A stretch of 64,000 nt of DNA from Pithys albifrons albifrons. Taxonomy: Eukaryota > Chordata > Aves > Passeriformes > Thamnophilidae. The stretch lies in contig NC_092467.1 in the NCBI RefSeq assembly GCF_047495875.1, positions 23,331,066 through 23,395,065 of the forward strand, in the 5' to 3' direction. The translations under genes were made by a program, and so were the position numbers. Under the pieces are notes generated by a model. It saw only the letters and a program-made list of their open reading frames with translations. It was not told the origin of the DNA and searched no databases. Below, piece after piece: positions 36,561 through 47,070 of the stretch. Within the stretch, counting starts at the first letter, position 1, and each line of letters begins with the position of its first letter.

Positions 36561-36745
36561 AGGGTGGGCTGGGGGAGGCTTTTGTCTCCCAGTTTTATAC
36601 ACTCTCTTTTCAAGGTGGGGAGGAGGGAGAGAGGCTGAAAAAGTTTTTGAATTTCAATCAGGTTGGGCTTTGAAAGCCTTTGGCTTTTGTTGTGAGTAGA
36701 GGCGGGGAGGTTTACATTTAGCTGAGCCTGGTGGCCGGGCGCTGG

Positions 36746-39729
36746 GGAGAGGGGGAGGGAGGAAGGGGGGCAGCCTCTTTAATGACACCAGTTTGGCTTT
36801 GGGGCTAGGCATCCAAAAACAAGTGTCATCCCAGAGCCTGCGGATTTGGCAGGCACAGGGAGAGGTTGTCGCGGGGCCTAGGACACACTACTTTGGTGGC
36901 TTTCGCAGTAGCTCCGAGACAGGCTACCCGAGGATCTGGGTGTGACACACAAGCCTGCCTGAATGGCTTGTCCTCGTGAAGCACTGGCCACCCCCTGCCC
37001 TGCGTGTCCCCCCCACATCGACGGTAGCTTTGACTTGCGTAAGCTGTTGAAGAATGGACCCACCCATGCCTAGAAATCCGCCTCCTCCCTCCCTTCCCAC
37101 CCCTTCTCTCAGTTTCTGAGACGTGTAATGGAGCAGATCTTACAGAGAGCAGCTGTCTCTGTCGCCGTGTGTGCCTGCCCCGTGCTCCACTTTATAACCT
37201 TGAGGTGAAAGGAGGGCGTGGGGTGCCTGGTGCCCCCCCAGATGCTTGGCTTGGGTCTTCTTTCCTGTGCAGTGCCGCAGCTGTCACCACGGGACAGGCT
37301 TTGGAAAAGCTTGTTCAGATGGATGATGCGGCACCCCTGAGTTGGGTGCATGCAATTTCCAATCTCACAGCATGGTGATGGGGTGAGGGCAGCACACTGC
37401 AACTTCCATCACCTGGTTCATCTCCCTCTGCACCCTGCTCACCCTTTCCACAGTGTAGAGGCAACAGGGGATTACCCTCTCTGCATGGCCAGCCTTGGCT
37501 GTGGAGAGGTCTGGGTGAGAGGAACATCACTTGTTCCAGCCCATCGTCATCTCCAGTTATGTGTTCCTTGCACACTGTGATGCTGCTCTTGCCCCCCATC
37601 TGCCTAGTTGTAGGGGGGGCCTGTACCAGCTTCCCTGGTTGTATCAGATGGTGCAGATGGCCCCTTTTTTTATGTGATGGCCTTTTTTGTGTGTGTGCGG
37701 CTGCATCTCACTCTCCCATTCAGCTGCAGAAGAGTTTATTTTCCTTTGTTTTGAGTAGACTTAGGAAAGATGTAAACTCACACTTCCAAGAGCAGATCTC
37801 AACTCTCCAAACAGGAAACATTAAGGTGCACACCTCTAATACTAAAAATCACACACTACCCTCTTCTCCTAATTGCTGCAGTTCTTTGTGGGATAAACTT
37901 GGAGTAAAAAATGTGGAAACTCATGGAAAAAGGAGGAATATGGTTTCACATGATGATTTTCCATTTTTGAGGCAAGTCCTGAGTTCTAGGTCATAGGTCT
38001 CAATTCTTAGATCATAGAGTGGAAAATTCCTGGTTTAGAGAAAACAAACCCATCAACCTTTGGGTTTTGATCAGAAACATTTTATGTCCCAAACATGTGT
38101 GTGCTGCCAGACCTTGGCAGTGAAATAAATTCTTCCTCTTGTGCATCCGTCAGAAGCAGCAGAGCAAGGGGAGGAGAGGATGCCAGGAGCTGGTCTTAAC
38201 TCTTGTAAAAGGAGGTCTCTTATTCTACAAAGAATGCATTTCTGTTCCTCAGAAGTCAAAAGATCCAGAACTTCTGTCCTGCCCCAGGAGCAATACCTTT
38301 TCCCAAGCCTTATTTCAATATAATTTGTGAGGAATTTTCACAAACCAAAGAATGGTTGGAAATGCGTCTCATTTAATCCTGAATCTTTCTTTTAAAATTG
38401 AGTCTGTTAACAAATATGGGCAGACAATGAAACCCCAGCAGAGAAGCACCCAGGAGATCTCACCAGTATCACGGCAACAGCTGTGTGAGAGTACAGTCTC
38501 TGCAGTGTCAGGTTATGCCTCTGTCCATCCATGTTGTGTTTATGCATTTCCAAGAACATATTAGCTTTGCCTCTTAACAGTACTTACTAGGTAAAAACAC
38601 ATACGAAATGTAAATCATATTTCTCAGAGTAGTCTTGTTGTATGGCCTTTCTACTTGGTGTGGAGTTTTCTTTGTCTTTAAAACACCATGAAAATTCACA
38701 CTGATTGCCTTGAGAGTTATAAAACAGCTTCACAGAATCACTGTGATGCTTGACACAGAAGGACATGACTGAATTTTTTCTGCTTTCAGTCTCTGATATA
38801 AGCCCAGGACCTTCAGTGGGTGGCTGGTATGGAGGTGTCCATGTTTACCATGAACGGAGTTGGTGGACAATGAAGACTCACCATCCCTTTCAGGAACATC
38901 ACTATAGCCCAGGATGCCTGGTGTCCACTCCTACATTGGGCAGCCATTGCTGGCAGCTGCAGGTGCTTTGTATCCCTCATCATGAGGAATTCTGGAAATG
39001 ACCTAAAGTGCTGGGGAAAATAGCATACAGCCTCATGCTTTCCATTGGCGTATCTGTCACCCACGGTACAACCACAGAGTGGAGGTAGGAGCTGCTGCAC
39101 TACTTCAGAGCAAGTACTCTGGTGTGTTGACACAAGGCTGGAGTGAGTCTGAGGGTGAAGGAAGTAAGTGTACCTGCCCAGGCTGCTGGGGTTGGTCAGG
39201 GTGACACAGCCAAACCCAGACACTAAGAGTGTAACCCAGCATTGCTGAGAGGTGGAGCTCAGGTAGTACATATGCCTTTTGTATGCTAACCTGAACCAGA
39301 GCTGTGGGAACTCCCACTGTGATGTGTATTTATTATCATCTTTTTATCTATTTGTCTGTCAATTTAAGTAAGATGGGAGTGGATATCTCCTCATGGGGTA
39401 CTTGCTTCTGGCCTCAGTTACATCCTGTGAGTCTGCAGCAGCTCTTGGTTCCAGAAGCATTACACCATGATTTACGCTGGCAAGATGGAAGTCAGAATCT
39501 GGCCCTGCAACCCCTCCTTCTTTTTGTAGGAACCTTTTTGGTTCGTGGCTTGCCCATGAGTCCCATGCAACTCCGTTTTGCTTCTCTCTTCTTTGAAAAA
39601 AACCCCACAGTATAATTTTTACTCTCTGGCTGATCCCAGGGCCTGAGATGCCACCCCAGAATAAAAATGCATCTTCCCTTCCTCAGTCCAAGGGAGTCGT
39701 TTTCCTCTGCCTTTTGCACCGCAGATTAA
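36746..39729. other. Intronic sequence downstream of the CpG island
   Basis: Moderate CpG content persists to about 37080, then ordinary intronic DNA. Open frames are unconvincing. No named repeat. Confidence 0.5.
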
Positions 39730-40060
39730 TCCAGTGCCAGCTCTGGTCTCGGGAGATTCCCTGCAACCCCCACTTGCCTCGCGCCGTCGCCGGCAGCTTT
39801 TTCATTATTTATTTAATGTCTTGTACCGTAAATAATGGTGACTTTATGGTTATTAGGAACGGGTTAAGGTACATGCGGGCAGCACCAGGCTGCCTTCAAA
39901 AGGAACAGGCCCGGCATAAAATGTTGCGATAATTGCTTTACTGCTGAGTGCTTGGTCTTTATTTTGTGTCCGATTTGTCTCTTAAGCCAGCGTAACATTC
40001 TCCCCGCTGCAGGAGAATGCAGAGAGCAAATTGAAGGTCTGAGCGTGAACAATGCAACAT
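39730..40060. promoter_or_regulatory. Candidate conserved non-coding element
   Basis: Contains CTCGCGCCGTCGCCGGCAGC near 39778, then TTTCATTATTTATTTAATG and CCGTAAATAATGGTG, GACTTTATGGTTATTAGG, and TGTTGCGATAATTGC near 39922. CpGs are retained amid AT-rich homeobox-type words with no repeat or coding signal. Enhancer role inferred. Confidence 0.4.
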
Positions 40061-40856
40061 GGTGCACTGCTGGGTTTTTCTTTTCTTTCCTCTTTCTTCG
40101 TTCCTCTCTCGACCTCCCTCCAGTCATCTCTGCTCCCCCTCCCCCTTCAGCCTTCTCTCCCTCTCTGCCGCTCTTACTCTTCCACTTCTTGGCACCCTGT
40201 TTATGGCAGGTGAGATGGGAGGTAGGAAGCTGTTAGGTCCTCTTCAAAAGCAAAGAAAAAAATGTAACAGCGGAAAGTACCACCTTATACAAAGCCAGGG
40301 GCATGTCCTTCAGCTTGAAATCCCAACAACACGTCCCAACCGAAGAATAATGACGGCTTTCCCATAGGACTAATGATACCAATGCACGTGGCAGGTAAGG
40401 ATGGTCCTGCTTGCATGGCAGCTGCACACGCACCACATGTGCCAAGGAGGAGAAAGGAGTGAACAGGTCATGGAGGGAGGTGGGCTTTTAAAACACAGCT
40501 CCCAAGGTACAGGGATCTGGAAAGTGTTTGTGTCATCCTGCTGTACATGATAATTACACGTGGTATCCTGGTTTTATTCATGATGCTTCTAAGGTGAAGC
40601 TTCCCTTTCCCTCCTCTTAGTCAGGAAAGGCAGCTGCAATTGCACTGCAGACAATGGGAGCAATCCCGGAGCTGGGCAGGTATGGTTGATGCATCAGCCG
40701 TTCCAGGGCTCTGGTGGCTGACCTGGCTCTTCTCCACCCGTATGCCCCTCCCTAGCCTGAAACCACTGGAATTGCTTTCCCCTAAGATTTATGTTTGGCA
40801 GAGACAAGTGCCAGCCCAGTTCCCGTGTGGCACTGCAAGTCTGCTCTGGGCTGCTC
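40061..40856. other. Intronic sequence with pyrimidine-rich stretch
   Basis: Sense-strand CT-rich DNA at about 40070-40200, then unremarkable sequence. Confidence 0.5.
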
Positions 40857-40990
40857 CTGTGGCCTTGAGAAAGCTGCCCAGTTTTTCTGGACCTCAGTTA
40901 TCCTGGCTGTGAAATGGCATCATTGGCCCAAATCTGCCTGATTATGAGTATGCATTTAATAACTGTCCAGAAAGTGCTATACCTGAGGGA
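40857..40990 (+). mobile_element. MIR SINE remnant
   Basis: TGTGGCCTTGAGAAAGCTGCC, then CTGGACCTCAGTTATCCTGGCTGTGAAATGGCATCATTG (in parts, 40888-40926) and GAAAGTGCTATACC, track the MIR consensus order: 'tgtgaccttgggcaagt', 'cctcagtttcc...aaaatgg', 'aagcgctat'. This is one of the clearer copies. Confidence 0.55.
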
Positions 40991-42450
40991 CGGAGATCTG
41001 CTATAGAGCTTCCTATCTCTGCTCTGTCAGAGGTGGGTGGAAGCAAAGGATGCAGTTTCTCATTTAATCTCTGGTTGTAAAAAAATCATTGTTTATTGAC
41101 ATGACCTGGTGGACTCCTGTAGTGCCCGAGTCTCCTTCATGATGGAGAAACCTCCTCTCATTTGAAAGTCAGCAGTTTCCTAGTTGTGCAGTATGCGCTG
41201 TCAGGATGGGATGGAGTGACAGAATCTGGCTTGGTACAGAGCAGTTCAACAGCCCTTTCTTCATGCCTTCCTAGCAGTGTTGGGCACAGGGAAATACTTG
41301 CTTTACTAGGAGGAAACAGTGAAAGGGGGTTCAGTTGTAAAGGAGTCCTCACCCTTTTCCTGGATGTCTCACCAGGAGTTTTCCAAGATGTTCAGAATCT
41401 CTCTCATTTGAGATCGGATCTTTGTGTTTGGGACATTCTATGCCTTATCCACCTGATATGGGAAATTTAAATCAAAAATATCCCCCAGGCAGATGTCATC
41501 CTTGAAAAAGCTTTGCTATGAATTTTGCTCTGGAGTTAATATTTGGTTGTTACTTGAAGGGCAACAACTACTTGCTGAGAAGTTCACGTGGGCAAAAATC
41601 CAACTTCTTGCTTTGCCCTCTCTTCCTGCCTTAGCTAGAGACATGATGCTTACTGGAAATTAAATAGGAGGGGGTTTTACCTTTGCTGGGCTTCTGGAAA
41701 ATATGATTAGCAGAGCAAATTATTACACAAAAGAAGTTGTTTTGGTTTTTCTCTTTTCAAGGATCCAGGAGTTACTTCAATCAGAATGTGCTAATCATCA
41801 ATTTAAGCTTAAGAATCAATGGGTTGTAGTCGTGGCAAAAAACAAATCAATGCTGAAAATCTGACCCATGGATAGGTTTGTTCCCCTTTCTCACACTCTC
41901 CACCTGCCTCCCTTCCCCCTCCCCTTGTCCCCTAGAGCAGTGACAGAGGAATTAATAAGGCATATGGGAAAATATGAATGAATTGGACTGAGTGAGAGAG
42001 GTAAAAGCAGGAGGAAGGATTTGCTCTCTGTATCTAAGCAGCTTTAATTAGCTGTTTCTTAGTCTCTTTAGTTCAGTTGCTTGTAAGTGTAATCCAGTTA
42101 AAGACACTGCCTTTCATCTCTGTTGGACTTTTTGCAGCAGAGAGGGATGGGTGAGCTGTGCTGGAGCACAGGGTGGTGTAGGCGGGTGGGAGCTGAGGCC
42201 ACCCCAAACCCCAAATGCAATTGTTTCAACAGGGCTGCCACCTTTAAAAACAACTAAAATAACCCAACTCCAATGCAGTCCTCTAGCTAGCCCCGAAAGT
42301 CAGCGGTAAAATGGCCAATGTGCTTCTCTGAGCTTAATGTGTCCTGTTTTCTGACCCCGAAACGTTTTCTTTATGAAAGGATCAAGTTGGGAGCATTGTC
42401 CCAGTGCCTTGAAAAGAGCTGCACAGAATGCTCTTTTGTGTTAAGTTGCC
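40991..42450. other. Intronic sequence, nothing firm
   Basis: AT-leaning single-copy DNA. No exon or named transposon. Confidence 0.5.
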
Positions 42451-42464
42451 TTTTTTTTTTTTTT
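42451..42464 (+). repeat. T14 homopolymer
   Basis: Run of 14 T on the sense strand, preceded by CC. Prone to length variation and sequencing error. Confidence 0.9.
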
Positions 42465-42649
42465 GAGCCACTGCCTGCTGTGTTTTTTCTTCCCCCTCCC
42501 TTCTGCATGATGGGGGGAGAGGCTGGGACGGACAGTGATACAGACAGAGACTGTCTTGATGAACCATCTGTGCCACAGTGTAATCCAGTGGAGCTGAAAA
42601 ATTAAACAGTAGTTTCAATTAACTTTGTCTCTCTGGCTCTTTTTTTCCC

Positions 42650-42650
<1 letters not shown>

Positions 42651-42695
<45 letters not shown>

Positions 42696-42707
42696 TTCTT
42701 CTTCTTC
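42651..42707 (+). repeat. (TTC)n / (GAA)n trinucleotide repeat
   Basis: Seven TTC units, one CTC interruption at 42672-42674, then eleven TTC units, 19 triplets in all. The sense strand carries the pyrimidine copy, so the pre-mRNA reads UUC. Long GAA/TTC tracts can form triplex DNA. The poly-Glu frame on the minus strand is an artefact of the repeat. Confidence 0.95.
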
Positions 42708-43789
42708 ATCTTGGGTAGAAGTTTTTTTTAACCCCTTGGAAGCCATTGGGATGGGGAGGATACCAGTGTGTGCAGGGCACTTGTGAAAACACACACCATG
42801 AAACCCAGCATCCTGTCTGGTGCATGACACACTGGCTGCAGTAGGGAATGGTTCAGAAGGGCATGTAATTTTGGAATAAATTGGCCACAAAACAACTTTT
42901 TCTTGAAAGAATGTGTACTCCTTTAAAAATGCAACTGACAAAATTTTTTTACTCTTATTGCTGTAACACAGGATGTTTCCATTATCCTGCTTGGTTTTTT
43001 TTTCTCTCTTTGATCGTAGCCTCAGTGCTGTCTTGTGGCAAGGAGTCCCAGGGGTTAATTCAGAGTCTCTATAGCTATTGCCTTTTTATCAGTTGTAAGA
43101 GGGTTTTGCCATTCATCTTCATTCATTTTCCTTCTTCCTTTACCAGAGGAGGGGTGTAGTAGGTGTTATTTTATTAAAACTACTCCTGTTCCATGCATTG
43201 TACATGCCCTTTGTGACAATTTTTATTTCTCCTCTACAGAAAAAATATTTTCATTCTCTTTGAGAAAAAGGTTGCTCCTGACAGATGGTGGCTGTGGTTC
43301 ACATAAACACTGCTGTTTGCAGCAAAGGTGCAGTGGGATCCAGTGTTCCTGCTGCTGATGCATGTGTCTGTCACCCAGGTTGTGGTTACCGTGGCTTTTT
43401 AGGGGAGAATGCTGCTTTTTGCCCATTGATGATTCTGTCTCAGGTGATTTTAGAAAGCCCGAAGAAGTTGCTGAGCTGAGGTGCTGTGACAATTGCCACA
43501 GGGAATAGAGAATTTGCCTTTGGAGGGTGCTCCCTGTGAGGGGCGTGTTAAATTGTGGCCATCTGAACACAGTCCTTAATTTGGGACCTGTCTTCAGCAA
43601 GTTGCCTGATACTGAAATAGGGCTTTGTTCATTTGTAATCCCCATGGCCATCTTTTGGCCTCTTTGAGGCACATTACCAATGATTTGCCCTCCAGTCTTC
43701 TGGTTTAGCAGTTGTGATAATCCTCGTACTATTTTGTTCTTACAAGCTCCTTCTATAGCTGTAGGACTCCCAGTACTTCACAAGCAAGG
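42708..43789. other. Intronic sequence, nothing firm
   Basis: Single-copy DNA with T-rich patches. No gene identified. Confidence 0.5.
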
Positions 43790-43920
43790 GACATAAATCT
43801 TGTTAGTACTTTATTTTGAAAGAGAAATGAAACACAGGGAAGTCAAGGAACTCACCAGAGTAACCAGGTAACAATCATCATGTCTGGTCTGTGAGCTGGA
43901 AATCCAGGCTGCTCCCTGTT
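43790..43920 (-). mobile_element. MIR SINE remnant
   Basis: In inverted orientation, TTATTTTGAAAGAGAAATGAAACACAGGGAAGTCAAGGAACTCACCAGAGTAACCAGG (in parts, 43811-43868) and GAGCTGGAAATCCAGGC match the reverse MIR order: 'cattttacagatgaggaaactgaggcacagagaggttaag', 'cttgcccaaggtcac', 'gagctgggattcgaaccc'. Most of the element is traceable despite divergence. Confidence 0.6.
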
Positions 43921-46839
43921 TTCAGCAGAGTTGAGGTCCTTGTGTTGAGGAGGTTATCAAGCCCTCATTTTTGTGGGTTGTCATTCCCACATTCCCTTGT
44001 TTTCGTCTCTCCTGGGCCTGGGAACTTGAATTCTTGTAACCTGTGTGCTGTGCACACACAGAGGCAGTTTCCCAGGCTCTTGTTCCTCCAGCTCATCTCT
44101 TGCCTCCTCCCTCAGGCATTTGGCAACTTTCCTGAGCCCTCCCAGCTCTACACCCTCCTCCTCCTCAGCCTTCCTCTTCAGCAAGTTCTCTTCTCCCACA
44201 CTTGAAGCACAGCAGCAGTAATGTTTCCTCAGGAGTGATCTTAGGTAAAGACCTACAAAGATGGTCCCATGCCTGTTTCTCCTCAGTGCTCATATTTGAG
44301 GCGTGGAGGTAGCAGAGGGGTGGGTGCACAGCCTGGGGCCAGTTGTTGTCCTTGGCTATTAACACTCCAGGTCTCCATACACAGCTTTGTTACCTGGAGG
44401 ACAGGGAGGGAGGACCTTTGCTTCCCATCAGAGCAAATTTAAGTGGTTCCTGGATCCAGGCTGCTCTGTCCCACTCTGCAGAAGCTGGGACAAGAGGGCT
44501 ATGGGTGACAGCAGAGCTCTGCAACCTGTATCTCTTCTTCAGGCCTGTTTCATGCAGCTGGATAAGCCCAGGCACAGCAAAAAAGATGCTCCCTCCAAGC
44601 CAGTGTCCCCAGTCCACCAACTTCTGCAGCCAGGAGGAAAGGTTGCTGTGGCATGTGAGTTCCCCCCAAGCCCCTCACTGAAGCTTGAGCTTGTCACTTC
44701 TCAGGCTGGCAGACAAGCAGGGAATGATGCCACTGGCAGCAGTGTCCTGATGCCCACTTGCCCTGACTTTGCCCTGCACCCTCACTGTCAAGGAAGCTGG
44801 AGGGTCTGTCCCTCATGTGGGCAGCCTTCCAGTTACCAGGGGCTGCTGCTGGCATGATATGTGGGGGGGGGAGGGAAATACTCAGCAAATTTCTTTGCTG
44901 CACATCTTAAAGCAGCCCTTGATTTGATTTAAACAAAAACAAAGGGGGCTGGTGGAAAGCAGGGCAACTGGCGGGCACAGCCCCTTTTCTGTGTCTTGCA
45001 CACACATAGACTCGCATAAGTGACAGCTCAGTGGGCCGCTGTTGAGTGCTTTCATTGCACTGGCTCAGCCTTTCGGTCGGGAAAGCCAAAGTGTCTATCA
45101 CTGTGTCCCTCTCTGGTCCCCCCAGGCCTTTTCTTTTGCTTTTCCCTTTCTTTCCCTCCCTCTCTCTGCAGAGGAATGGGCAAGACCTTTGCATTCTAAG
45201 GGAGGATGGCTCTGTGAGGTCTTACTGAGGGTGGAAATCGCTTTAGCAGAGATGATGTTTCTTTGTTTAGGGGCAAATTGTGCCCCTTCTCTGTGGCTCC
45301 AGAGTTGCCAGATGCTGTCATCTGCAAGGGGGTCCCTAGAGAGGGGTGCAGGAGCCACAAGACGAGAGGAAGTATTCTAGTTTGGGAGGGGAGCTGCAGG
45401 CTTTAGCACTTTTCAGTGGGAGGCACAGATATAAGGGAGAACAGAGAAAGGTTTGGAATATTTGTCGTGAGTGTCTGGAGAACTGCATGTGATCAAGGGC
45501 CCAGGGAAGAAGTGCATCTGGGTGGAAAGTACGTGTGCTCCTTCCTCACATCATGGGACTGGAAGCTCCATGCAGTTTCTGAGCACAGGCTCTCCCTGGA
45601 TGCTTCGGCCTGAGTTTCTGCTGTTATTTGATACCACATCAGACTCCCATGCTGCTTCTACCTCCAGCTTTGACCAAAATGGAGCCCTAGGACTGAATTA
45701 ACTGGCACCAAGGGAGATGGGTTGGGTATTATATTTCAGTGTCTCTAGTTCATTTTATTGGAGCTGTTCTGACCATATCCAGCTCTCACAGCAAGCTGGG
45801 TTAGATCCATTCCTTGGTTTTCATATGAACCTCACACAAATGCAGGATAGTGGGATCAAGAAAAAGCAGTGAGCAGCATCAATGAACATACAGGGTATTT
45901 GGAGATGCGGTGATGGGTGTGATGGGGCAGAGCCTATTGCTGCTCTCCTTGGAATCAGCACCCACTGCACTTTGTGCCTGAGCACTGAGCACAGTGCAGA
46001 CAACTGCAAACACTGCACTCCCTCTCCCAGCATCCCAGGGAGAAGCTGGACTTGAGAGCACCATTAGAGCTTTTAAAGACATGCCTAGTAGCCCTCTTTC
46101 GATGACCAAGAACATGGTCTTGGCCAGCTGTGGCCAAGAGTGAATGTGTTTGAGCTGATACATTCTCCTGAGCTTCCAGGACTGCTCTTACTTAGACAAG
46201 TGAGCAGTCCTCTCAAGCTCTTGTCCCTCGTCATCATTTCGTGAGCTGTTAACATCCTCGTTGAGACCCCCTCTCAGATATATTCATGGTCTTGTGTACT
46301 CTCGTTCCTGAGAACTTCCTGCCCTCCACAGCTAGTCATCCTTCCTGGGCATGATCCTGGAGTCTCTGCCTTGATGGTAGCAGATGTCAGGTCCAGGTAC
46401 CTCTGAGAATGTTCTCAGATCACTTGCAGGCTCAATGCCAGCACTTCAGGTGAAGAGGCTGGTTGGTATTTGGAAGCAGACAGAGTGGCTGCTTTAGCAG
46501 CAGATCTTGGTAACCCTTGGCATGGGAAGTGTGAAGTGGAATGTGAATTTTGTCTTGTGTGCTGCTTCCAATAGTCATTCTCTGTGTTCTCCATTCCCAG
46601 CGGCAGTGTCAGGCTCACCATAGGTCTACTTTGGCAGAGGGGAAGGGAAACCAATATCTCCCCTCTGAGGGTTAAGGAGAATAACTCAAGGGTGATCCCA
46701 CAGAGTACTCCTGCCAGCCACCAATTCATATGCTTCAGCTGTACTGAACGCTTTCTCTCAGTCCTTTTGGCAACCTCACAGTTAAAAACTTTACCAGTTT
46801 CTTTCTCTTTTTCCCTTCCTTCCTTTTCAGAGTTGACAG
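43921..46839. other. Intronic sequence, nothing firm
   Basis: GC-moderate single-copy DNA with CT-rich patches (about 44090-44185 and 45120-45175) and chance open frames up to about 156 codons. No homology recognised. Confidence 0.5.
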
Positions 46840-47070
46840 GGGCAAAATAAAGGCTTTATTTTTTTTAAACAATTTTGTTCTTTCTGGGAGTGATGGAGCG
46901 AGAGTGAGTGAAGATTATAGCTCTGTGTGCCGAAGACCTTCATAATGGGGGGAGAAGCAGTGACATAATGGGAACCTAATGGCAGTAATTGGCCCTGGTT
47001 TTGACAGGGCCTATATCACAGCTCAGGAAAAAAAGAGATGTTTAAAGTAAAAATTTACACAAAATTATAC
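46840..47070. promoter_or_regulatory. Candidate conserved non-coding element
   Basis: Contains AAAATAAAGGCTTTATTTTT (46843-46862, nearly self-complementary), AAACAATTTTG, CCTTCATAATGG and GGCAGTAATTGG. It also has a small GGCCCTG/CAGGGCC stem at 46991-47011. No repeat or coding signal. Inference from texture. Confidence 0.35.

Noticed and set aside
36241..36699. 152-codon open frame through the TG repeat and CpG island
   Set aside because: Starts inside a TG repeat (Cys-Val repeats) and stays open because GC-rich DNA has few stops.
38750..39317. Overlapping open frames on both strands suggesting an LTR or gene
   Set aside because: No LTR ends, primer-binding site or recognisable protein motif.
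42615..42941. Open frame with a poly-Glu tract
   Set aside because: The Glu run is only the translated GAA triplet repeat.
46991..47011. GGCCCTG/CAGGGCC stem resembling a bacterial terminator
   Set aside because: Vertebrate intron, no T-run, and a 7-bp stem is common by chance.
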